NCBI RefSeq assembly: GCF_036588685.1
Contig: NC_086383.1
Coordinates: 47,636,448-47,700,447 of the forward strand
Reading direction: 5' to 3'
Length of the DNA stretch: 64,000 nt
Source of the DNA: Mytilus trossulus
Lineage: Eukaryota; Mollusca; Bivalvia; Mytilida; Mytilidae
Position numbers and translations under genes: made by a program
Shown: positions 24,901-34,989 of the stretch, piece after piece
How positions within the stretch are numbered: position 1 is the first letter of the stretch
Layout of the letters: every line of letters starts with the position of its first letter
Notes under the pieces: model-generated
Databases searched by the model: none
The model's input: the letters and a program-made list of their open reading frames with translations, nothing else
Told to the model about the DNA's origin: nothing

Positions 24901-26035
24901 CTTTCATTTTTATTTAGATGAAAATATATTTTTTACCCAATTCAAGTGTACGCCCGGGCGTTTTGACGTAAACGTAGCTACGCGCATGTTTACTGGACAA
25001 TTTAACTGGCATACATGTACATGATGTACTAAAATAGAACCACACAGCATAATGCATAAATACATGATAGCATTAATTTTGTCATGTGGCTTTAAAATCT
25101 TATTCAAACAGAAACTTTAGTTAGTCTTTATAATACAATGCCTGCAAGAATGGTGTATACTTTTTCTAATAAGATAAGAAGAGTACAAAAATTGCCAGGT
25201 GTCTGACAGATATAAAAAAAATCTCCATTTTCAACTACAATATACATGTACATGATATAAAATTAAGTATTTTTTATTACTTTTTTCTGTTTTTTAATTT
25301 TTGGCACCATATCTGTAAAATAATCTGGTTCAGGTTCTTCCTCATGTGATATTTGTCTCTGATTGGCATGTGGATAGTTCCTCCCATTCTGATTATATTT
25401 TTGTTTGCTTTCATCAGCTTCCCAGCTATCCCAAGCTTGAAGTTCAGACTGTTGATAAAAAGACCTTGTTTAATTCAATTGTAACTAAAATTATTTATAT
25501 AATTTGTTTTATTTTTAATGTGTATAATGTACATCAAATTATCTCATAAATTGAAAGTTTTGTTAAATTTACAAGATGAAAAATAACACAGGTTATGTAT
25601 GTTTGCAAAACTGCCAAAATACATCTAGTAAATACATGTAGACAGTAAGTCACTTAGTACCTGAGAACTGAACACAGAAATTAAACATAACACATGTCAA
25701 TAGATTTGTAAAATGTAGGCTTTAGAAAACTGGTGTCAGTTTCACAAAAAAACTTACGACTAAGATTGATCGTAAGTTATACTGAATTGTTCATGACTTA
25801 CGATCAACTTTAGTCGTAAGTTTTTTTGTGAAATCAACTCCAGATATTTACATACACTAACCTGATTACTTGGTATTGTAGTAAAGTCCTCTGGTATTGT
25901 GTAATGATTAGTTAATGGTAAAATAGTATCAGAATCTCTTCTTTTTCTTCTACAGATTAATCTCTTTAATGGAGAAAATATACGGAATATGAAACAAAAT
26001 ATTGACTTAATTATATTCCACACAACTTTGAACAT
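21999..26035 (-). CDS. EBAG9: EBAG9 (RCAS1) homologue, 4 coding exons, 208 aa
   Basis: Coding exons on the minus strand are 26035-25862, 25448-25281, 22640-22563 and 22205-21999 (58, 56, 26 and 69 codons with stop). All joins are phase 0 with GT donors and AG acceptors. The N-terminus is a hydrophobic segment (about residues 3-20) followed by FSPLKRLICR, close to the vertebrate EBAG9 start. Later come EPDYFTDM, SELGAWDD, a charged Lys/Arg/Gln-rich helix and the C-terminal VKLS, all in family order. Total length is near the vertebrate 213 residues. The family is a Golgi/secretory-pathway protein that restrains regulated exocytosis, in part through Snapin. A splice acceptor at 26050-26051, 14 nt before the ATG, implies a 5' non-coding exon upstream. 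Intron 2 carries a hAT-like element and a dispersed repeat; intron 1 carries a strong hairpin. Confidence 0.9.
22680..23030. repeat. Dispersed mussel repeat in EBAG9 intron 2
   Basis: Runs from 'gatgtggtatgactgtcagc' through 'ggctcctgacttgggacatg' and 'ccaaccctccccctaacctg' to 'acagtggtataacag'. It is the most complete copy in the window of the family also seen at 14862, 45740 and 57840. It is inside an intron and non-coding. Confidence 0.7.
23615..24988. mobile_element. hAT-like non-autonomous element in EBAG9 intron 2
   Basis: The left end reads CAGTGGCGTAGCTAGG, a terminal repeat type I associate with hAT elements, then 'acgtgtacgcccg'. The right end (about 24945-24988) holds the inverted counterparts 'gtgtacgcccggg' and 'cgtagctacgcgcatg', the outermost bases having decayed. 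No transposase remains. A C run lies at 23984-23999. Confidence 0.6.
25740..25833. repeat. Near-perfect 38-bp hairpin in EBAG9 intron 1
   Basis: Arms 25740-25777 and 25796-25833 are inverted copies with two mismatches, separated by an 18-nt loop. The arms contain 'cttacgactaa' and 'gatcgtaagt'. The hairpin lies about 30 nt downstream (minus strand) of the exon 1 donor at 25861. It resembles a small mollusc foldback MITE. Confidence 0.85.
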
Positions 26036-26049
26036 CTTTATCCCCAATT

Positions 26050-26847
26050 CTGAAAAAGAAACAAATGTACATTTATTTTACTTGTGAAGTGAAAAATAAA
26101 AATTATATGCAAGCAATTCTTAAGCACACACGTACATCATGCACATAATAAAACACAATCTTTCTAACACAGCTATTCAAATTTGAACTAAATCTAACTT
26201 TTTGTGTTAATAAGCATTGTGTTTCAGTTGCATAACATTTAGTAAAGTAAACTTAATTTAGAGCATAGAAACAAAATTATACTGAAGTCTTCATTAGTCA
26301 TGTTAGTGAGAGCCAATATATCATCTAAATATCTGTTAGAGTTCTTAAATTTTTGAATCAGATGTTGTTTCTATGGGTCTTTGCTGATTTCAGTTACAAC
26401 AATACAGAAACAGGTCCTCAATAAGTGGTGCACAGTAAGTCCCCATGGAAGTTAGGGTAACCTGACATTGTACAGAATCTCCAAAGCAAACAACATTCAG
26501 TCAGGGGTACTACTTGTACAAGTTATTTTTAATTTCTTGAAGAAGTAATATCAATATACTTATGTAAGTAAATTTGTAGGATACTTGTACAAGTGAAAAG
26601 AATTCAGTAAAAAAAAAATTGGCTAAGTTATGTCCCTTGGACATTCAGATTTTCTTTTATTGAATTCTTAGGATTTATTTGCTCTAAAAGAATTTTAAAT
26701 TATCTGCCCTTTGCAGATGTCTTTACTTACAATGTATCATTTAAGTGTAATTTCATGGCCAATGAAAAACCTATTTGTCTGTTATCTTTAGAACACTGCT
26801 CATTTACAAGCCCACAAAGAGCAATTTTTGAAGGCCTAATATGCAAA
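26050..26847. other. Region between EBAG9 exon and the LTR element
   Basis: Within this stretch, 26280-26480 on the minus strand holds a decayed RT fragment (GTYCAPLIEDLFLY, then RYLDDILALTN, with stops between), of the same broad family as those at 1-5 kb. The rest is unremarkable intronic or intergenic sequence. Confidence 0.55.
26280..26480 (-). pseudogene. Reverse transcriptase fragment
   Basis: On the minus strand the sequence reads as the region around the RT palm: a GTYCAPLIEDLFLY block and a RYLDDILAL block, with frameshifts and stops in between. It is a short decayed relic. The adjoining 'caagtagtacccctgactga' string is repeated in the opposite orientation at about 36040. Confidence 0.6.
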
Positions 26848-27525
26848 TATAACCAGTATATTTTAGGTACAAGAATGTTAAAATGTGGAATTCAAAGATT
26901 TGTTATAATTTTGTATTAGTAAAGATATTTAGCACTAGCTTAAGAAATAATTGACTTGATAAATAGTTAATATAAATCTTCACAATTTTAGATAAGTGTA
27001 AAGCAAATTATTATGTAATCCTCTGAGGGCTAAATTGACAATAGAGAATTAAGGATTAAAGAAGTGTTATATATACAAAAAGGATTTCTTACTTTTTAAG
27101 ATGATTTAGGTTATGTCACAAAGACTTGATATTTGGGAAATAGATAAACTAGTATTATTATGTAAATTAGATAAATAAGTATTAATGTTATGTAAATTAA
27201 ATAATGAAACAATATATATTAGTTGACCATGTAGTAAGGGACAGTAAGAATTGACACTTGCCTTAGAGTCACGTATTGGACACTAGTGTTATAGACTTGG
27301 ATTTATATTAGACATGCTGTTTTATTATGTCTTATGAACTATTGTGATTATTGTGATTATTGTGATTGATAACTATATTGAATGCTGATTAATAAACATT
27401 ATATATTGAACTTTGAATCTGTGTTACGTTAACATGTATTCATACAAAAGCTACCAGCTAGTTCCCCCAACCTAGCAAGATGAATAACCAGGTCAGGAAC
27501 GACCATAGTACTGGCCTTGGTTATA
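26848..27525 (+). repeat. 5' LTR
   Basis: Begins TATAACC and ends GGTTATA, an inverted pair replacing the usual TG...CA. It holds three tandem 'attgtgatt' units at about 27339-27366 and AATAAA at 27391-27396. Confidence 0.92.
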
Positions 27526-27527
27526 CG

Positions 27528-27541
27528 TGGCGGAGTGACCC
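27528..27541 (+). promoter_or_regulatory. Candidate primer binding site
   Basis: 'tggcggagtgaccc' starts two bases after the 5' LTR, the usual place and leading TGG for a tRNA-primed element. I could not name the matching tRNA. Confidence 0.5.
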
Positions 27542-27769
27542 AGCTTTCCCGTACTAAGGAGGGATACACGTAGGATGCGAACCTGAATACCTGAAGACAA
27601 GAGTCAGCATATCTCCATATAGGAAACAGTGCATTTTCCTGAGTGTGCAGAGGTGAGTCAACCTTTTATTTATGATCTTATATGACACCAAATCTTTAAA
27701 TTTTACTTTATTTTGTAATTAAAGTTGTCAAGATCTTTTAATAGGATTTTCCTTCTACAAAGACTCAAC

Positions 27770-28750
27770 ATGTCTTATTCAGTTCATCCTGACCCCTCCT
27801 TAGCTCTAATAGCCCCCCTTTCAAAAAATATTATACATTTGCAATTAGGAAATATGACAGTTGATTCATTAGTTGATACAGGTGCTTCAATTTCTTGTAT
27901 ATCATTAAAATGTTTACAAAAATGTTTGAAAAACATCAAAATACAAAAAAGTACACAATCTGGAATTTTTACTGCTTGTGGAATGAGCTATCCGATTTTA
28001 GGAAAAGTAGATGTTGAATTAAATATAGATGACTTAATTATATATCAAGAATTAACAGTGCTTGAGAATTTGACCTTTAATATAATTTTAGGAATAGACT
28101 TTCTTAAAGCTAATAAAGCTCACATAAATTTTGAAAATAATACCTTAGCAATTCAAGAAAATCTATTGAATGTACCTTTAAATAATATAGAGACTATGAA
28201 GGAACATTATGCACATGTTAAAACTATAGCAGAAGAGGTTATTCCCCCTCACTGTGAAATTATTATACCTGTTAGGCTTTCTGTAAGGCATCGCAATAAC
28301 AGTACAGTAATTCTTGAACCAAACTTTTCAAATGATATTAAAAATTTGGTTGGTTCAAAAGTGGTAGTAAATGTACAAAATGGAAAGGCTTTGTACAGAA
28401 TTCTAAATCCTACTGGATTATGCATAACATTATATAGGAATAAGAAAGTAGCCAAGGCTTTTGAAGTAGACAAAAATGGTATTTTTGCCTTAAATGATAA
28501 TAATTCTAAAGGAAAATCTATTAAAGTTAATAAATATCAGAATGTTGAAAAAGAGTTGGGAATAAAAATAAATGAAAACTTAAATGCAAATCAAAGGAAT
28601 CAGTTAACTGAGCTTCTATCAAGGAATAGAAACGTTTTTGCAAAAGACATTATACAGAGTTGGGTAAAACTAGTTACCACTATCACAGAATTGATACAGG
28701 CAATGCACCACCTGTACAATCAATGCCCTACAGGCAAACACCACAAATGA
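27770..28750 (+). CDS. Retrotransposon aspartic protease domain (first pol frame)
   Basis: The first ATG is at 27770; the frame is open a little further upstream but without ATG. Residues about 30-130 form a retropepsin: the active-site triad DTGAS near residue 42 and the C-terminal ILGIDFL near residue 115. A linker region follows, ending with VFAKD, the normal lead-in to a Ty3-type RT. The frame then leaves RT homology and stops at 28748-28750. RT continues in the -1 frame. No gag, zinc knuckle or nucleocapsid precedes the protease. Confidence 0.85.
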   Translation: MSYSVHPDPSLALIAPLSKNIIHLQLGNMTVDSLVDTGASISCISLKCLQKCLKNIKIQKSTQSGIFTACGMSYPILGKVDVELNIDDLIIYQELTVLENLTFNIILGIDFLKANKAHINFENNTLAIQENLLNVPLNNIETMKEHYAHVKTIAEEVIPPHCEIIIPVRLSVRHRNNSTVILEPNFSNDIKNLVGSKVVVNVQNGKALYRILNPTGLCITLYRNKKVAKAFEVDKNGIFALNDNNSKGKSIKVNKYQNVEKELGIKINENLNANQRNQLTELLSRNRNVFAKDIIQSWVKLVTTITELIQAMHHLYNQCPTGKHHK

Positions 28751-31700
28751 GGGAAGAAACAGAAAAACATATTGAGATAATGTTGAAAAATGACATTATA
28801 GAGGAATCAAACTCTCCATGGTCATCCCCAATTGTACTAGTTCGCAAAAAGAAAAGTAATATGGATGCAAAACAAGAGTATAGGTTCGCGGTAGACTATC
28901 GTAGGCTTAACAAATGCACATTAAGGGCAAAATTTAGTATTCCTAGGATAGATGATGTTTTTGACACAGTTGCTAATTCAAAAGCTGTAATATATTCAGT
29001 ACTGGATCTCATGAGTGGATTTTTTCAGACACCCTTAGATCCAGAAACTAAACACAAATCTGCATTTGTAACACATCAAGGTATTTACCAATTCAAAAGA
29101 ATGAGTTTCGGGTTAACAAATGCACCAATGGCTTTTCAAATGCTCATGACAAAAGTTTTAAAAGAATTGAACTGGAAAGTTGCTTTAGTATACATAGACG
29201 ACATTTTGATTTTTAGTAAAAATTTTGAAGAACATTTAAAACATTTACAATTAGTTTTTGACAAATTAAAACAAGCAAATCTTACACTAAATCCAACAAA
29301 ATGTCATTTTGCAAAAGAAGAAGTACATTATTTAGGTCATATTTTGTCCAAAAATGGTATTAAAGTAAACCCTGAAAAAACATCTGCTGTGCAAACATAC
29401 CCAATACCTAAAAATATCAAACAATTACGCAGTTTCTTAGGATTATGCAATTACTACAGAAAATTTGTGCACAATTACTCAAAAATTGTAACTCCACTTA
29501 CACAATTAACTCAGAAAAATAAGAAATACATCTGGACACAAGATTGTCAAGCCGCTTTTGAAACATTAAAGCACAGCCTTGTCTCAGCCCCAATTTTAGT
29601 GTTCCCAGACTTTGAGAAACCATTTGTTTTGTCAGTGGATGCTTCTGATTATGCTATTGGCTATGTCCTTGGACAATTAAATCCAAACACAAAACTTGAA
29701 CATGTCGTAGCTTATGGTGGTAGATCACTGAATAAAAATGAACAAAAATGGCACATAAACGAAAAAGAAGGGTTAGCACTCAAAGAGGGAATAAAACATT
29801 TTAATCCATATTTGGCCTCACACAAATTTACAGTTTATACAGATAATATAACTGTTCGTTGGATAGATACAATTAAAAATATACAAGGGAGACTAGGTAG
29901 ATGGGCACTTGAACTTCAAGGATATGACTTCGAAATAATGCATAGACCTGGGAAGAAAAATAATGCAGATGCCCTGTCAAGAAGAGAGTATGAAAAAATA
30001 GGTCCAGAATATTTTCCGCAAAATGAAATTGAACAAACAGTTGCAGCCATGAGTAATAAGAAGTACGAAATCATAACGTTTGATTATAAAGCAGATGACG
30101 AACAGCAACCCAACATTATTACAATAACAGATACTGGTAATGAGGATGATGAAACATTAGAAACCATTGACCCAGAGCAATTAAAGAAACGTAAAACATT
30201 TCGGCACCTTCAGAGACATTGCCCAGATTTTGTTGAAATCTTTAATTACAAATTAGATGGCCAAGTACCTGAGGAAAGACAAAAAGCTAGACAACTGGAT
30301 GCGAAAGCCTTCCATTACGAAATTGATAATGGCATACTTTATCATTTTTTTAATGCAAGATCGAGAAGCCTACCAAAGGGGCAAAACATGGTTAAGCAGC
30401 TAGCAATACCAAGAACCCTACGGAAGGAGGTACTAGAAGCTTTCCATGATAATATTGCTGGATGTCACCAAGGAGAAGAAAGGACATATGAAGCTGTGCG
30501 TCAACGATATTACTGGCCAAACATCTACACTGATATAAAGACATACATTAAGACATGTGAAATCTGCCAAAGATCTAAAAGAGACACACACAGCCATCCA
30601 GTACCGCTTAAACCAATGCCAATAGAAGAGGTTTTTTCCAGATGGCACATGGATATTTTAGAACTGCCAGAGACTCCAGAAAAATATCGCTATTTGCTGT
30701 TGGTGGTTGATAGTGGATCCAAATGGTGTGAAGCTTTTCCCATGAGAACACAAGAAGCAACAGAAGTAGCCAACATCCTGTTTAGAGAGATAATTGCCCG
30801 TTTCGGTGCACCCCGCTGTATTGTATCTGATCAAGGTGCCAATTTTCTTTCGAAGCTTGTTGCAGCTTTATGTGAGCTTCTCCAAATCAAACGCCACTAT
30901 ACAAGTGCATATCATCCACAAACTAATGCAGCTTGTGAACGGATGAATTCATTTATTGTCCAATCATTGAGAGCTCAACTGGAAAAACAGACAGATTGGC
31001 CAAACTATATAGCACCTATAATGATGGCTTATAGAATGACACCAGCTACTCAGTCTACTCAGTACTCACCTTTTCACCTTCTCTTTGGACAAGAAATGAG
31101 AGCACCTATTGATGTTGCCTTAATTCCAAAGTCAACATTGCCTAAAAACCATAGAGAATACCTCAATAAATTTATTAAGGACCTCCTATTAACAAGGGAT
31201 GTTGCTGCAGAAAACACAAAAAGAGCACAAACAAAATACAAAACACAGCATGACAAAAGAGCAGTAAAACCCACATATTTACCTGGTGACAAAGTAATGC
31301 TATTTTGTAAGAAGGTTAAAAAAGGTCAAAGTCCAAAATTACCAGTTAAGTGGACTGGCCCATTTACAATTACAAACCTTGGACCCCCAGACTGTAATAC
31401 TTTTAAGCTAAGAAGGGACAGCGATAACAAAATCTCAAAGAAATTAGTTAATGCAAGTCGTCTGAAAGCATTTAACAGTAAAACAGACCGCCCTGACTAC
31501 CTCCTAGATGACACTGATGATCCATTTGAAGAAGATGAGGATGATGAAGGTGAAAATCAGCAAGTCCAGAATGAGGACCCTGAAAATCAAGACACAATAT
31601 CTAATTCTCAACCCCAAAATACACCCAGGAATAATCAAAACAATCATTGTAAATCAAAACTTTCAAAGCAAAATAAAGGAGTGCCTCCTGACAATTCTAT

Positions 31701-32466
31701 AGAAACCCAACAAAATACAAATAAAACTGCTCAACAAGCTACAACAGAAATACAAATTACACCTGATGATGTTGAAAAGATTATATCATTGGCATGGGTA
31801 AACAAGAAACTATGCTACAAAATAAAAATTAAAAACATGTCAAAAACAGAATGGGTACACCAAGATAAAATCCCAGAGAATATGAGAAGAGAATTTCATG
31901 AAAATAGAACGCATACTGGTAAAAAGAGAAAAAGACCTTTACTAGGAAACAAACATAAATTTTTTGAACCTTCAAATGAACCACAAAATGTAACTGCAAT
32001 AGACATGATAGACCAAAACAATGATGTTAAATATAAACAAAGACCAAAAATAAATTGGGATAAATTTCCAGTGCAAGCTGTAAAACTGGAAAATAACAGA
32101 TTTTTCATCAAAACCATATTGAGAAATAACAGAATATCGCATTATCAACCCTTACACAGAGTAAATGGAGAAGATCAGCATGCTTTTACAAACTTGCTTG
32201 ATTATTTTTATGGTGACCAGTTTTATAACATTATGCTGACCCTTACATGCAATTCACAAACAAAAGATATGGGACCAGGATGTTTTGTTACAGGCTCTCA
32301 CATTACACATTTTAAAATAGAAAATAATGTTCCAAAATGTTTCATACACTATGAGGAAAAACATATTTATGATCCAGAGTGGGTACCGTTTGAAACTTGT
32401 CCCCCAGGACTTCTTAAACTTTTCCAAAATAAATATGAAAATGAGTGGTTGAGATGTTATAACTAG
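28630..32466 (+). CDS. Retrotransposon RT-RNase H-integrase with chromodomain-like C-terminus
   Basis: The frame opens at 28630 after a TAG and has no necessary ATG, so it must be read by frameshift from the protease frame or is disrupted. Counting from 28660, RT covers about residues 10-220 with YIDD at 178-181. RNase H follows with DASDYAIG near 326, an acidic E, YTDN and DALSRR. The integrase zinc region ends in CEICQRSK. The DDE core is D665, D724 and E760 (35 residues between the last two), then a KWTGPF module. All catalytic residues are present. An acidic, Asn/Gln-rich linker leads to a chromodomain-like stretch at about 1035-1085 and a second aromatic WVPFE-type segment at about 1215-1265. 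The extension after integrase is unusually long. Confidence 0.9.
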   Translation, partial: KRFCKRHYTELGKTSYHYHRIDTGNAPPVQSMPYRQTPQMREETEKHIEIMLKNDIIEESNSPWSSPIVLVRKKKSNMDAKQEYRFAVDYRRLNKCTLRAKFSIPRIDDVFDTVANSKAVIYSVLDLMSGFFQTPLDPETKHKSAFVTHQGIYQFKRMSFGLTNAPMAFQMLMTKVLKELNWKVALVYIDDILIFSKNFEEHLKHLQLVFDKLKQANLTLNPTKCHFAKEEVHYLGHILSKNGIKVNPEKTSAVQTYPIPKNIKQLRSFLGLCNYYRKFVHNYSKIVTPLTQLTQKNKKYIWTQDCQAAFETLKHSLVSAPILVFPDFEKPFVLSVDASDYAIGYVLGQLNPNTKLEHVVAYGGRSLNKNEQKWHINEKEGLALKEGIKHFNPYLASHKFTVYTDNITVRWIDTIKNIQGRLGRWALELQGYDFEIMHRPGKKNNADALSRREYEKIGPEYFPQNEIEQTVAAMSNKKYEIITFDYKADDEQQPNIITITDTGNEDDETLETIDPEQLKKRKTFRHLQRHCPDFVEIFNYKLDGQVPEERQKARQLDAKAFHYEIDNGILYHFFNARSRSLPKGQNMVKQLAIPRTLRKEVLEAFHDNIAGCHQGEERTYEAVRQRYYWPNIYTDIKTYIKTCEICQRSKRDTHSHPVPLKPMPIEEVFSRWHMDILELPETPEKYRYLLLVVDSGSKWCEAFPMRTQEATEVANILFREIIARFGAPRCIVSDQGANFLSKLVAALCELLQIKRHYTSAYHPQTNAACERMNSFIVQSLRAQLEKQTDWPNYIAPIMMAYRMTPATQSTQYSPFHLLFGQEMRAPIDVALIPKSTLPKNHREYLNKFIKDLLLTRDVAAENTKRAQTKYKTQHDKRAVKPTYLPGDKVMLFCKKVKKGQSPKLPVKWTGPFTITNLGPPDCNTFKLRRDSDNKISKKLVNASRLKAFNSKTDRPDYLLDDTDDPFEEDEDDEGENQQVQNEDPENQDTISNSQPQNTPRNNQNNHCKSKLSKQNKGVPPDNSIETQQNTNKTAQQATTEIQITPDDVEKIISLAWVNKKLCYKIKIKNMSKTEWVHQDKIPENMRREFHENRTHTGKKRKRPLLGNKHKFFEPSNEPQNVTAIDMIDQNNDVKYKQRPKINWDKFPVQAVKLENNRFFIKTILRNNRISHYQPLHRVNGEDQHAFTNLLDYFYGDQFYNIMLTLTCNSQTKDMGPGCFVTGSHITHFKIENNVPKCFIHYEEKHIYDPEWVPFETCPPGLLKLFQNKYENEWLRCYN

Positions 32467-33188
32467 ATATTCAAGTAGTATTATACATGTTATGAGCATA
32501 CGTAAATGCATTGTGACATTATTCTTTTGTATCGTTGAAAAATGTTATTTTTGTTCTGAATTTCTGGTTAAAGTACACAATATTCAGATTAGTTATAGTG
32601 TCTGTTAATTTAATCCTGCTGGACAAATGTATTGATTACATTAGTAGTTCTTACTATTAGATCCTTAAATATTGCAGGTGGACGGCACATCTACTGATGT
32701 ACTTTTAAACCAAATTTTACTTCAGATTATACAAAATGTACTTTATCAATGATACAAATAGAACTATCAAGTGTTCCCTACACATACATTGTGTATAGGC
32801 ATCACTGTTTTTGAGCTGTGATTTTTTTTTTATTATGACTTAAAAGATTTTTAGCTAAGGAGATAAAATAATTAAGGAGTACTTAATAAGGAAGTACAAA
32901 ATAAACTGGCATACAGTTGCTAAATATATAAATTAGAAATAAGAAGAAGAGTATAGGAAATTAAGATAAAATATAAAAGGAAGAGAATTAGAAATTCTTA
33001 CATGTAGATTGTTATTTATTTTAATATTTACAAATAGGTAGTTCAGTTACTGGCCTAAAATTGTGGTATTCTTGTGAATATTTAAGAGATAAATAAATAA
33101 ATGAATTAATTATAATAAGAGATAAGGGTTAATTGGTGTCATGTATGATTATGATATTGGTTGCACTTACATTCATGAAGTAACCTAC

Positions 33189-33320
33189 CAATGGTGGACC
33201 CACAGATAAAGAAATGGTGGACCCACAAAATGATGAAATGGTGGACCCACAGATAAAGAAATGGTGGACCCACAAAATGATGAAATGGTGGACCCACAAA
33301 ATGATGAAATGGTGGATCCA
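33189..33320 (+). repeat. 24-bp tandem repeat inside the LTR element
   Basis: About six units of 'atggtggacccacaaaatga' plus four bases, alternating with a variant 'atggtggacccacagataaa'. The unit length is a multiple of three, so frames run open through it, but no start or longer protein context supports coding. Confidence 0.75.
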
Positions 33321-34300
33321 TAGAAGTGACCATATTGTGCTTTTAAAAGTTAATGAAGACAAACAATGATGGACATATAATATTTTATCTAGTGAAAATT
33401 TATTTAATATTATAGGAACTAATTAGCAGAGATTTGTGATATATATAATATATAGTGACATTTTTATAACCGTACATGAATAGTAATGAAGATTAAGAGA
33501 CAATAAAGTTAAAACTTGAACCAGAAATATATAAACATTAATCCGTAAGAACTATCAACTATGTGTTTCCCCAACAATGCGTTTGCATGGAATATGACGA
33601 TTGAACCCAAGAACAAAATATTGCTTATATATATGTATTGAATATGTATTTAATACAAAAACAGTTATAATTGCTTAATGCTTATTGATATGTTTTGCTT
33701 ATGATATGTTATTAATTAATGTTTTGTGTTTCAGTTATATTAATTAGATAATTCTTTGATATATTTCATACTCATGTGTAAGACATAGATAATTTTATTT
33801 TTATGAGTAATATTTATGATATGATTACTAATATTGTTAACTTGTAGCTGATGACCGATATGGATAAGACATTGATAATCTTATATTTCAGCTATATTGG
33901 TTATATTGCTATTTTTTATGCCCCCTTATGCACCCAGAAATACTTCATGAAGTATGCAATGAGCTCATTGTCATTAATTATGTGAGAGTTGGACTTGTCA
34001 ATATTAGTGAACTTCAGAGAACTTCCCTGATATGGACAACCTAAACTTGACCATTCCCCCTCCATGTACATGTATATATATTTAGTAATGTTTTATTACA
34101 GGAATCAGTGAATTTATTAATGTTTTCACACTATTTTTTTTTTTTTTTCCAGTGATTTAATTGTTTCACAATATATTGTTATATTTTATTGACAGGAATC
34201 AGTAATTCAATTGTTGCTATATAATTTGTGTAAAATATTATATTTTTTTTATTATGCATTTTGTATTTTAATTGAAGATTGCAGGAGCAATCTTGGCGAC

Positions 34301-34311
34301 GAAGGGAAGGG
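34301..34311 (+). promoter_or_regulatory. Polypurine tract
   Basis: 'gaagggaaggg' directly abuts the first base of the 3' LTR, where plus-strand priming occurs in LTR elements. Its position fixes the LTR start at TATAACC. Confidence 0.8.
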
Positions 34312-34989
34312 TATAACCAGTATATTTTAGGTACAAGAATGTTAAAATGTGGAATTCAAAGATTTGTTATAATTTTGTATTAGTAAAGATATTTAGCACT
34401 AGCTTAAGAAATAATTGACTTGATAAATAGTTAATATAAATCTTCACAATTTTAGATAAGTGTAAAGCAAATTATTATGTAATCCTCTGAGGGCTAAATT
34501 GACAATAGAGAATTAAGGATTAAAGAAGTGTTATATATACAAAAAGGATTTCTTACTTTTTAAGATGATTTAGGTTATGTCACAAAGACTTGATATTTGG
34601 GAAATAGATAAACTAGTATTATTATGTAAATTAGATAAATAAGTATTAATGTTATGTAAATTAAATAATGAAACAATATATATTAGTTGACCATGTAGTA
34701 AGGGACAGTAAGAATTGACACTTGCCTTAGAGTCACGTATTGGACACTAGTGTTATAGACTTGGATTTATATTAGACATGCTGTTTTATTATGTCTTATG
34801 AACTATTGTGATTATTGTGATTATTGTGATTGATAACTATATTGAATGCTGATTAATAAACATTATATATTGAACTTTGAATCTGTGTTACGTTAACATG
34901 TATTCATACAAAAGCTACCAGCTAGTTCCCCCAACCTAGCAAGATGAATAACCAGGTCAGGAACGACCATAGTACTGGCCTTGGTTATA
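34312..34989 (+). repeat. 3' LTR
   Basis: Same length and, by eye, same sequence as the 5' LTR. AATAAA at 34855-34860 is the likely polyadenylation signal of the element. Confidence 0.92.

Larger units (their letters stand above)
32467..34311 (+). other. Long non-coding 3' region of the LTR element
   Basis: About 1.85 kb between the pol stop and the 3' LTR carries no env or gag frame. It contains a 24-bp tandem array at 33189-33320, a T run at 34137-34149, and the polypurine tract at its end. Confidence 0.6.
26848..34989 (+). mobile_element. Ty3/gypsy-type LTR retrotransposon without a visible gag
   Basis: The element spans 8,142 bp. LTRs are 26848-27525 and 34312-34989, each 678 bp and identical as far as I can read. 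The flanks carry CAAA at 26844-26847 and 34990-34993. A primer-binding-site candidate starts 'tggcggagtgaccc' at 27528, and a purine tract 'gaagggaaggg' at 34301-34311 abuts the 3' LTR. The protein order protease, RT, RNase H, integrase is that of Ty3/gypsy (Metaviridae). Only about 240 bp separate the 5' LTR from the protease ATG, so there is no room for gag, and no gag-like frame follows pol either. Identical LTRs imply a recent insertion. Confidence 0.92.

Noticed and set aside
33129-33362. Minus-strand Trp/His-rich frames over the 24-bp array
   Set aside because: A unit length divisible by three keeps frames open; no start context or protein relatives.
32467-34311. Search for env or displaced gag between pol and the 3' LTR
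   Set aside because: No frame longer than about 80 residues, no zinc knuckle, no signal peptide or membrane anchor.
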